The translations under genes and the position numbers were made by a program. Under the pieces are notes generated by a model. It was not told the origin of the DNA. It did not search any database and saw only the letters and a list, made by a program, of their open reading frames with translations. Below, one piece after another: positions 57,550-64,000 of a stretch of 64,000 nucleotides of DNA. How positions within the stretch are numbered: position 1 is the first letter of the stretch; each line of letters opens with the position of its first letter. The DNA lies in assembly GCF_016125575.1 (NCBI RefSeq), contig NZ_WGLM01000004.1:64501-128500 (forward strand), read 5' to 3'. Origin of the DNA: Limimaricola sp. (GTDB lineage Bacteria > Pseudomonadota > Alphaproteobacteria > Rhodobacterales > Rhodobacteraceae).

Positions 57550-58488
57550 TTGCCCCTTTCAGAGTTTCTCGCGCGTCGCCTTCTGCAGCTGATCCCGACC
57601 CTGATCTTCATCCTGATCGTGGTGTTCGTTCTGGTCCGGCTGCTTCCCGGCGATCCGACCAGCGCGATCCTTGGCGATCGTGCGCTGGATGCCGATGTCG
57701 AGCGGATCAACCGCCAGCTTGGCCTCGACCAGCCGATCATCGTCCAATTCTGGTTGTTCGTGAAATCCGTCTTTTCGGGCGACCTTGGCAATTCCATCGT
57801 GCTGAAGCTGCCGGTGACCACCCTGATCGCCCAGCGCCTGCCGACGACCATCCTGCTGACGGTGATGGCGGCGTTGATCGCGCTGATCATGGCGGTGCCG
57901 CTGGCCTTCGTCGCGGCCCTGCAGCGCGAGAAACTGGCCGATGCCTCGATCCGCGGCGCATTCCAGGTGGGCCTTTCGATGCCGGTTTTCTATCTTGGCC
58001 TGATCCTGCTGACAGTGTTCGGCGCGCGGCTGCAATGGTTTCCGGTGGGCGGATATGGCGACGGGTTTCTCGACCATCTTTACCATCTGTTCCTTCCATC
58101 GCTGACATTGGCGCTTAGCCTTTCGGCGATCCTGATGCGCAACCTGCGCGCGGCCATCATCGGTGTGCTGGATGCGGAATACGTCAGCTTCGCCCATGCC
58201 AAGGGCCTTGCCCCCCGCCTGATCCTGACGCGGCACGTCCTGCGCAACGCGCTGATTTCGACCGTCACGATCTTTGGCCTGTCGATCGGCACGCTTCTGA
58301 GCGGCGCGGTGATCACCGAAACCGTCTTTGCCATTCCCGGCGCCGGGCGGTTGATGGTCGACAGCATCTATGGCCGCGACTACCCCGTTGTGCAGGGAAT
58401 GACGCTGGCGCTGGCGGTGCTGGTCTCTGTCACCTTCCTGCTGACCGATATCCTGCAGGCCTGGCTTGACCCGAGGGTGGCGCGGTGA
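57550..58488 (+). CDS. ABC-transporter permease, DppB type
   Basis: A 312-residue inner-membrane permease. A first helix (LLQLIPTLIFILIVVFVLVRLLPG) is followed by the DppB-type periplasmic loop and five further helices. The EAA loop region is ILDAEYVSFAHAKGLAPRLI. The start is TTG at 57550. The stop overlaps the next gene in a GTGA junction. Confidence 0.9.
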   Translation: MPLSEFLARRLLQLIPTLIFILIVVFVLVRLLPGDPTSAILGDRALDADVERINRQLGLDQPIIVQFWLFVKSVFSGDLGNSIVLKLPVTTLIAQRLPTTILLTVMAALIALIMAVPLAFVAALQREKLADASIRGAFQVGLSMPVFYLGLILLTVFGARLQWFPVGGYGDGFLDHLYHLFLPSLTLALSLSAILMRNLRAAIIGVLDAEYVSFAHAKGLAPRLILTRHVLRNALISTVTIFGLSIGTLLSGAVITETVFAIPGAGRLMVDSIYGRDYPVVQGMTLALAVLVSVTFLLTDILQAWLDPRVAR

Positions 58489-59318
58489 GCGTGCTGGTAC
58501 GCCTGCGCCCCGCCACCCGCCTGCCGCGCCCGCTGATTGCTGGCGGTGCGATTATCGGCGCCTGCCTGATCCTTGCGATCTTTCCGCAGCTCTTCGCGCC
58601 CTACGACCCGCTCAAGATGGACTATGTCGCGCTGAACCAGGCGCCAAGCTGGGCGCATCCCTTCGGTACCGACAATTTCGGTCGCGATGTCCTTAGCCGG
58701 ATCATTTTCGCCTACCGCATAGACATGCAAATCGCGATCTTCGCCACGGTCTTTGCCTTTACCTTTGGCACGCTGCTGGGGGCGCTGGTGGGCTATGCCG
58801 GTGGCCGGATCGAGGCGTTGTTCGGCCGGGTCGTGGATGCGATCATCACCTTTCCCTTCCTCGTGCTCGTCATCGCCATCGTCTCGGTCCTCGGGCCGGG
58901 GCTGGTGAACATGTACATCGCGGTCAGCGTGGTGGGCTGGGTGTTCTACGCCCGCATTACCGCGGCCGAGATCAAGGTGCAGAAGCGTTTGGACTATGCG
59001 GATGCCGGCCGCGCGATGGGCTATACCCATTTCCGCATCATCTTTCGCCATTTGCTGCCCAATGCCATCACCCCGGCCGTTGTCTACTGGATGACAGACA
59101 TGGCGCTAGCGATCCTCCTGGGTTCGTCGCTGGGCTATCTGGGCCTTGGCGCGCAACCGCCCGCCGCCGAATGGGGCGTGCAGATCGCCGATGGCAAGAA
59201 CTTCATGACCACGGCGTGGTGGAGCTCGGTCTTTCCCGGTTTCGCGATCGTGACGACCGGGCTGGGCTTTTCGTTGCTGGGCGACGGGCTGGCCGAAGTG
59301 TTGAGGACTCGCAAATGA
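58485..59318 (+). CDS. ABC-transporter permease, DppC type
   Basis: A 277-residue inner-membrane permease that pairs with the DppB-type protein. After one N-terminal helix comes the conserved HPFGTDNFGRDVLSR periplasmic segment, then five helices with the EAA loop KRLDYADAGRAMGYTHFRI. The GTG start at 58485 overlaps the previous stop by 4 nt, and its stop overlaps the next ATG in the same way. Confidence 0.9.
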   Translation: MSVLVRLRPATRLPRPLIAGGAIIGACLILAIFPQLFAPYDPLKMDYVALNQAPSWAHPFGTDNFGRDVLSRIIFAYRIDMQIAIFATVFAFTFGTLLGALVGYAGGRIEALFGRVVDAIITFPFLVLVIAIVSVLGPGLVNMYIAVSVVGWVFYARITAAEIKVQKRLDYADAGRAMGYTHFRIIFRHLLPNAITPAVVYWMTDMALAILLGSSLGYLGLGAQPPAAEWGVQIADGKNFMTTAWWSSVFPGFAIVTTGLGFSLLGDGLAEVLRTRK

Positions 59319-60307
59319 CCGATACTGTGTTGTCGGTTCGCAACCTGACCACGTCATTCAGGTCGGCCGCAGGCCCGTTGACCGCCGTCAACGATGTCAG
59401 TTTCGACGTGCGGCAAGGCGAGGTGATGGGCCTTGTTGGTGAAAGCGGCTCGGGCAAGAGCGTGACGTTGCGGTCAATCATGCGGCTGCTGCCACGCGGC
59501 GCGCAGATCGGCGGCACGGTCACGTGGGCAGGTCAGGACCTGCTCAAGCTTAGTGATGCAGGCATCCGCGCGGTGCGGGGCGGCCAGATCTCGATGATCT
59601 TTCAGGAGCCGATGACGGCGCTCAATCCGGTGCTGCCGATCCGCATTCAGATCACCGAGAACCTGCGCGCACATACCGATCTTGATGCCAATGGTCGCGC
59701 GGCCCGCGCACGCGAATTGCTCGACATCGTCGGTATCCCGGATGCGGCGCGGCGACTGGACGAGTTTCCGCACCAGTTCTCGGGTGGGATGCGGCAGCGC
59801 GCGATGATCGCGATCGCGCTGGCATCGAACCCCCGGCTGTTGCTGGCGGACGAACCGACGACCGCGCTGGATGTGACGATCCAGGACCAGATCCTGAACC
59901 TGATCCTCGACCTGCGCGACGAATTCGGGATGAGCGTGGTTTTCGTCACCCATGACCTTGGCGTCGTCGCTGCCACCTGCGACCGGATGGCGGTGATGTA
60001 TGCCGGCCGGATCGTCGAGACCGGGACCGTGGCCGATGTCTTCGCCCGGCCGAACCATGCCTATACGCGGGGCCTGCTGGGCTCGGTCCCGCAAGCGGGG
60101 GCCGAACGTTCGATGCTGCTCTCGATCGAGGGCACGCCGCCCGGACTTGCCGCCATTCCGCCGGGCTGTGCCTTCAACCCGCGCTGTACATTCGCGGGGG
60201 ACACCTGCCGCACCACGCGGCCAGAATTGACGTCGCTCGGCCCCGACCGCAGCGTTGCCTGCCACCATAACGACGCCGTCGTCCAAGCCGGATCTCCTGT
60301 CGCATGA
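59315..60307 (+). CDS. ABC-transporter ATP-binding protein, DppD type
   Basis: A 330-residue ATPase. Walker A GESGSGKS (about residues 44–51), signature FSGGMRQRAMIA, Walker B LLLADEPTTALD and the H-loop THD are present. The C-terminal oligopeptide-transporter extension carries cysteines (CAFNPRC, GDTC, ACHH) that in relatives hold a 4Fe–4S cluster. It powers import together with the DppF-type subunit. The ATG overlaps the permease stop by 4 nt. Confidence 0.92.
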   Translation: MTDTVLSVRNLTTSFRSAAGPLTAVNDVSFDVRQGEVMGLVGESGSGKSVTLRSIMRLLPRGAQIGGTVTWAGQDLLKLSDAGIRAVRGGQISMIFQEPMTALNPVLPIRIQITENLRAHTDLDANGRAARARELLDIVGIPDAARRLDEFPHQFSGGMRQRAMIAIALASNPRLLLADEPTTALDVTIQDQILNLILDLRDEFGMSVVFVTHDLGVVAATCDRMAVMYAGRIVETGTVADVFARPNHAYTRGLLGSVPQAGAERSMLLSIEGTPPGLAAIPPGCAFNPRCTFAGDTCRTTRPELTSLGPDRSVACHHNDAVVQAGSPVA

Positions 60308-61314
60308 CCGATATCATCCTGTCCGCGCAGAACGTCTCGAAGGAATTTCTGTTCCCGCATTCGATCCTGGCGCGCATCCGGGGAGAACCGCCGCGCGCCG
60401 TTCATGCCCTCAACGGTGTCAGCCTTGACATCGCCAAGGGCGAGACGCTGGGCATCGTCGGCGAAAGCGGCTGCGGCAAGTCTACGCTGGCGCGCTGCCT
60501 CGTGCGGCTGCACGAAACCGATGGCGGCCGGATCATGTTCGAGGGCGCGGACGTGTCGCACCTGCAGGGTCCGGCGCGGCGCACTTTCAATCGCCGCGTG
60601 CAGATGATCTTTCAGGATCCCTACTCCTCGCTGAACCCGCGCATGACGGTGCGCCAGATCCTGTCCGAGGCGCTGCGCGTGCACCGGATGCGCCCCGCCG
60701 CCCAGATCGACGCACGCATCGCCGAACTGCTGGACCTGGTGCGCCTGTCTCCCGATGCTGCCAACCGCTACCCGCACGAATTTTCCGGCGGCCAGCGCCA
60801 GCGCATCGGCATCGCCCGCGCGCTGAGCGTGGAGCCGGAGGTTCTGGTCGCGGACGAGCTTGTTTCGGCGCTGGACGTGTCGGTGCAGGCGCAGGTGGTG
60901 AACCTGCTGCTGGAATTGCAGGACCGGCTGCACCTGACGGTGGTCTTCGTGGCCCACGATTTGCGGCTGGTGCGCCATATCTCGCACCGCGTCGCGGTCA
61001 TGTACCTGGGCACCGTCGTGGAAAACGGCCCCACCGCCGAGATCTTCGCCCATCCGAACCACCCGTATACCAACGCCCTGCTGCGCGCCGCGCCCGAGGT
61101 GAACCCAACCCGCCGGACCCGCACGGTGGCCGCACGGGGCGAATTGCCCAGCCCGATCAACCTGCCCAGTGGCTGCCTGTTCCACACGCGCTGCCCGCAC
61201 GCGATGGACCGCTGCCGAACCGAGGTGCCGGTGCTGCGGGCCTTTGGCAAAAATCACGTCGCCGCCTGTCACCTCGACACCTTCGACCCCACCGTCACGA
61301 AAGACACCAAATGA
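60304..61314 (+). CDS. ABC-transporter ATP-binding protein, DppF type
   Basis: A 336-residue partner ATPase. Walker A GESGCGKST, the Q-loop IFQDPYSSLNPRM, signature FSGGQRQRIGIA, Walker B VLVADELVSALD (Leu-Val replacing Pro-Thr after the Glu) and the H-loop AHD are visible. The C-terminus again has the cysteine motif (GCLFHTRCPHAMDRC, ACHL). The ATG overlaps the DppD-type stop by 4 nt, and its stop overlaps the M32 gene likewise. Confidence 0.92.
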   Translation: MTDIILSAQNVSKEFLFPHSILARIRGEPPRAVHALNGVSLDIAKGETLGIVGESGCGKSTLARCLVRLHETDGGRIMFEGADVSHLQGPARRTFNRRVQMIFQDPYSSLNPRMTVRQILSEALRVHRMRPAAQIDARIAELLDLVRLSPDAANRYPHEFSGGQRQRIGIARALSVEPEVLVADELVSALDVSVQAQVVNLLLELQDRLHLTVVFVAHDLRLVRHISHRVAVMYLGTVVENGPTAEIFAHPNHPYTNALLRAAPEVNPTRRTRTVAARGELPSPINLPSGCLFHTRCPHAMDRCRTEVPVLRAFGKNHVAACHLDTFDPTVTKDTK

Positions 61315-62822
61315 GCTACGCCGCGTTCCAGACCGAAATCGCCCGCATCAACGACGTGCTGTGCACGATCAACCTTCTGGGCTGGGACCAGCGCACCATG
61401 ATGCCCGCGGGCGGCATCGACGGGCGCGCGCACCAGATCGCCACGCTGACCGGCATCGCCCGCGACATGGCGACGGATCCGCAGCTTGCCGAGCTGATGG
61501 ACCGGGCCGAGGCCGACCTGCCCGCGGATGCCACGCTGGAACGCCGCGCCGTGGCGCAGGCGCGGGCCGAGATCGCGACCCTCTCGCGCATCCCCTCGCG
61601 CGTGATTTCTGAGATGGCCGAGTTGAAGACACGCGCCAATGCCGCCTGGGTCGCCGCGCGGGCCGCGAACGACTTTGCCACCTACGCCCCGGTGCTGGAG
61701 CGGATGATGGGCCTTCAGCGGGAAATCGCGGCAGCGATCGGCGATGGCGGCCACCCCTATGACGCGATGGTCGGCATGTATGAACCGGGCATGACCTGGG
61801 ACCGCCTTCAATCGATCTACGGCCAGTTGAAGGACGCGCTGGTGCCGCTGATCGCCCGCGCCAAGGACGGCCCGCGCCCGCGCGCCGACATCCTGACCCG
61901 CCGCTACCCGATCCCCGCGCAGAAGGATTTCGGCCTGGGGATGGCGCGGCGAATGGGCTACGACATGGAGCGGGGGCGGCTGGACGATACCGTTCACCCC
62001 TTCGAGATCAGCTTTACCCGCGGCGACGTGCGGATCACCTCGCGCTTTCGCGAAGATTGGCTGCCCGGCGGCCTTTTCGCGCTGTGGCACGAGGCGGGGC
62101 ACGGCATGTACGAACAGGGCATCGCGCCGGAGCATACGCGCGGCGTCTTCGCCACCGACCTCGTGAACCTCTATGCCGTGGGCGGCGCCAGTTTCGGCAT
62201 GCACGAAAGCCAGTCGCGCCTGTGGGAGAACCGGGTAGGACGCTCGCGCCGGTTCTGGGCACTGCATTTCGGGGCGCTGCGCGATACCTTCCCCGACCAG
62301 CTTTCCGACGTGACCGAGGACGAGTTCTGGGCCGCCGTGAACGCCGTCAATCCCAGCCTGATCCGCGTCGAGGCGGACGAGCTGACCTATGACATGCACA
62401 TCATCCTGCGCTCCGAGATCGAGGCGGGGCTGGTCGCGGGCGACATCGACGTGGCCGACCTGCCGGGCCTCTGGGCCGAGAAGATGCGCGCCTATCTCGG
62501 CGTCGCGGTGCCCGACGACACCCGCGGCGTCCTGCAGGACGTGCACTGGTCGCACGGCTATCTCGGCTCTTTCCCGACCTACACGATCGGCAACATCGTC
62601 TCGTCCCAGCTCTTCGCGGTGGCGCAGGCCGATGCGGGTGTCGCGGCTGGGTTGGACACGGGCGATTATGCGCCGCTGCATGGCTGGCTGGGCGAAAACG
62701 TGTGGCGGCACGGCCGCGCCTCGTCGCGCGACGAAACGCTTGAACGGGTCACCGGTGGGCCGCTGGATCCGGCCGCCTACATCGCCGACCTGACGGCCAA
62801 GGTCGAGGCGCTGGGCGCATGA
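61311..62822 (+). CDS. M32 carboxypeptidase (thermostable carboxypeptidase 1 family)
   Basis: A 503-residue metallocarboxypeptidase that trims residues from the C-terminus of peptides. The zinc motif is HEAGH (H260–H264, in LWHEAGHGMYEQG), with the third ligand in GMHESQSRLWEN. HPFEISFTRGDVRITSRF is an M32 signature. It is cytoplasmic, with no signal. It is coupled by 4-nt overlaps to the ABC ATPase upstream and the RraA-like gene downstream. Its presence is the strongest hint that the transporter brings in peptides. Confidence 0.92.
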   Translation: MSYAAFQTEIARINDVLCTINLLGWDQRTMMPAGGIDGRAHQIATLTGIARDMATDPQLAELMDRAEADLPADATLERRAVAQARAEIATLSRIPSRVISEMAELKTRANAAWVAARAANDFATYAPVLERMMGLQREIAAAIGDGGHPYDAMVGMYEPGMTWDRLQSIYGQLKDALVPLIARAKDGPRPRADILTRRYPIPAQKDFGLGMARRMGYDMERGRLDDTVHPFEISFTRGDVRITSRFREDWLPGGLFALWHEAGHGMYEQGIAPEHTRGVFATDLVNLYAVGGASFGMHESQSRLWENRVGRSRRFWALHFGALRDTFPDQLSDVTEDEFWAAVNAVNPSLIRVEADELTYDMHIILRSEIEAGLVAGDIDVADLPGLWAEKMRAYLGVAVPDDTRGVLQDVHWSHGYLGSFPTYTIGNIVSSQLFAVAQADAGVAAGLDTGDYAPLHGWLGENVWRHGRASSRDETLERVTGGPLDPAAYIADLTAKVEALGA

Positions 62823-63298
62823 CGATCTGCACCGCGGACCTTTACGACGCGCATCACGACAAGGTGCAGGTGATCGACCTGCAGTTCCGCGCGTTCGGCG
62901 CAAAGGCCACGTTTCGCGGCCGCGCCGCCACCGTCGCCACCTTCGAGGATCACACCCCGGTCTTGGCGATGCTCTCGACGCCGGGAGAGGGACGGGTGCT
63001 GGTGGTCGACGCGCAGGGCTCGCTCCGCGTGGGCGTGATGGGCGACAACCTTGCCGCGCGCGGGGTGGCCAACGGCTGGACCGGCGTGGTGATCAACGGC
63101 GCGATCCGTGACAGCGCGGGCATCGCTCCGCTGGATCTGGGCGTGCGCGCCCTTGGCACGACCGCAAGGCGCGGCTGGACCAAGGCACACACGGCCAGCG
63201 ATCTGCCGCTTGCCTTCGGAGGCGCCCTGATCCGGCCCGGCAACTGGATTTACGCCGATGCCGACGCGGTATTGGTCGCACCGACAGAATTGACCTGA
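62819..63298 (+). CDS. RraA-like protein, possible 4-hydroxy-2-oxo-acid aldolase
   Basis: A 159-residue protein of the RraA/HMG-aldolase family. It resembles E. coli RraA, an inhibitor of RNase E, at the front (TADLYDAHHDKVQV) and in GRVLVVDAQGSLR. It also has GDNLAARG followed about 20 residues later by AIRDSAGI, where the Arg-Asp pair is the metal/pyruvate site of aldolase members; as I recall, E. coli RraA lacks that Asp. In a catabolic operon an aldolase or oxaloacetate-decarboxylase role is more likely than RNase control. It is the final gene, overlapping the M32 stop by 4 nt. Confidence 0.8.
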   Translation: MTICTADLYDAHHDKVQVIDLQFRAFGAKATFRGRAATVATFEDHTPVLAMLSTPGEGRVLVVDAQGSLRVGVMGDNLAARGVANGWTGVVINGAIRDSAGIAPLDLGVRALGTTARRGWTKAHTASDLPLAFGGALIRPGNWIYADADAVLVAPTELT

Positions 63299-63705
63299 GG
63301 GGCGGCCGGAACACCTGAAGGTCCAAGACGACGCCCAAGATTGCAGCAAACAACGGCCACCTGCCGTTGCGGCGGGCCAATGCAAGCCTTGAATTCGGGT
63401 TCGAAACCTGAACGGCAGGATAAATCAATGCCGCCACCCTTGAATTGACAGACCATCTGGCTGTTACATTCGCAAGCAAGGTCAAGGCGGAATACAGATT
63501 TCAAAACCCGATAAACACACCAGATGGTGCAAATGCCTTGGACATGGCCTTTCCTATGGGCGCCGCAGGTTATGGAAGGTCAGATGATATTTGCGCCTGC
63601 AACAAAAAGGCCGCAGAACAAGGCGGGCCGTGGCCAAGGTCAGAGCGGTTTTGACAATGCCCCATTCCACATCACAGCGCCTGTGGCACTGTCCCGCGTG
63701 AACCA
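63299..63705. other. 407-nt non-coding stretch of lowered G+C
   Basis: No convincing gene is seen in this gap. By count, 63421–63600 is 49% G+C, far below the flanking 65% or more. A 69-codon open frame at 63445–63654 has neither a ribosome binding site nor recognisable features. The stretch holds the tRNA-like structure at 63361–63418 and must also contain the promoter of the flippase-like gene, which I could not identify. It looks like a junction between old chromosome and acquired DNA. Confidence 0.6.
63361..63418 (+). other. tRNA-like acceptor/T-arm element without room for full D and anticodon arms
   Basis: CTGCCGT (63361–63367) pairs perfectly with ACGGCAG (63412–63418). Directly inside the 3' strand is a T-arm: TCGGG, loop TTCGAAA, CCTGA (63395–63411, one G–T pair). 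This is exact tRNA geometry for those two arms. Only 27 nt remain between, too few for normal D and anticodon arms, and no CCA follows. It may be a decayed tRNA, a relic of an integration site, or chance. Confidence 0.35.
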
Positions 63706-64000
63706 ATGAAAGACCAGTTTTTTAGCGCCGTCGCGACGCTGAGTTTCATATTCGGCACCGCTGCGTTCTTCTTCATCGGGGCGCGCGTCCTGCCGGTGAC
63801 GGACTTTGGGCATTTGTCAAAAACCTATGCGCTCGCCACTTTTCTGGGCTTGTTCGTCTCGTACGGATACCCGCAAAAGCTGCTGCAAATACTGCCAAAA
63901 TCTGACGACAAGGGCCTTCCGGCCAGCGTCATGAGCCATCAGGTTGTTCTGCTGGCCGTGGTCTCGGTCGGTGGAGTCGGACTGGCCCAGTTGCTTGGGT
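63706..64000 (+). CDS. N-terminal part of a polysaccharide flippase-like membrane protein
   Basis: From the ATG at 63706, 98 codons are open to the window end. The translated start (MKDQFFSAVATLSFIFG) runs into a hydrophobic helix, then LPVTDFGHLSKTYALATFLG and VSYGYPQKLLQILP, the pattern of the first two helices of Wzx/MOP-superfamily exporters (DFG at the first turn, then the second helix). A third hydrophobic segment (VVLLAVVSVGGVGLAQLL) follows. G+C is lower than in the rest of the window, as is usual for surface-polysaccharide genes. The C-terminal part is outside the window. Confidence 0.55.
   Translation, partial: MKDQFFSAVATLSFIFGTAAFFFIGARVLPVTDFGHLSKTYALATFLGLFVSYGYPQKLLQILPKSDDKGLPASVMSHQVVLLAVVSVGGVGLAQLLG

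Noticed and set aside
63445-63654. A 69-codon open frame in the low-GC gap
   Set aside because: It has no ribosome binding site, no motif and no likely partner. It could be a gene fragment, but this cannot be supported.

Overview
The window is a stretch of high-GC (mostly around two thirds G+C) alphaproteobacterial chromosome, most likely from the Rhodobacteraceae (Rhodobacterales). The clues are a CcrM-type GANTC methyltransferase, a CenR-like essential response regulator, a DciA–DsbA–MutY cluster, a CysQ–DUF4170–WaaA-like–LpxK lipid A cluster, an ftsK–lolA run, a short C-terminal-Phe porin, and two copies of the intergenic repeat CATCTTGCCCCAAATACTCC that I associate with this family. No phage, insertion sequence, CRISPR array or rRNA operon was seen. 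One tRNA gene (Arg, CCT) is present.

Layout. 1–4.5 kb: XRE/cupin regulator with a double operator-like repeat, free-methionine-sulfoxide reductase, thiolase, gamma-glutamyltransferase, HspQ. 4.7–16.8 kb: cell-envelope and housekeeping genes (lytic transglycosylase, LolA, FtsK, aminotransferase, amidase, UbiH-type hydroxylase, Trm112, Lon-N protein, thioredoxin-TPR protein, SGNH hydrolase, exonuclease III). 16.5–23.7 kb: CenR-like regulator, a RibA whose N-terminus looks like a dead RibB domain, DUF4239 protein, fatty-acid hydroxylase, L,D-transpeptidase, YggS, porin, DUF3576 lipoprotein. 23.8–33.6 kb: leuS (with a low-GC in-frame insert before KMSKS)–lptE–holA, GST, a flavoprotein/crotonase/SDR run, DUF2125 protein, dienelactone hydrolase. 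33.7–38.4 kb: PmbA, then the lipid A cluster cysQ–DUF4170–WaaA-like–lpxK, in which the WaaA-like protein has lost most of the Kdo-transferase catalytic motifs. 38.4–49.6 kb: CaiB-type CoA transferase, DsbA, DciA, MutY, AlkB, an MDR reductase, ccrM with three GANTC sites in its promoter region, rnhB, small secreted proteins, a membrane-tethered winged-helix protein, tRNA-Arg, a LacI regulator and a DUF427 protein.

49.6–63.3 kb is a tightly packed 13-gene divergent locus. On the minus strand a GntR regulator, creatininase-family hydrolase, ketopantoate-reductase-like enzyme, SDR, M20 peptidase and amidase overlap one another. On the plus strand a Dpp-type ABC importer (five genes), an M32 carboxypeptidase and an RraA-like protein follow, nearly all with 4-nt overlaps. 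It looks like a regulated uptake and breakdown system for a peptide or amide whose acid moiety is then oxidised. Beyond 63.3 kb the composition falls to about 50% G+C, a tRNA-like acceptor/T-arm structure appears, and a polysaccharide-flippase-like gene runs off the end, suggesting the edge of an acquired surface-polysaccharide region.

The items most worth a second look are the eroded WaaA-like protein, the RibA with a dead RibB domain, the membrane winged-helix protein and its coupled periplasmic partner, the GANTC cluster at ccrM, the leuS insert, and the boundary structure at 63.36 kb.
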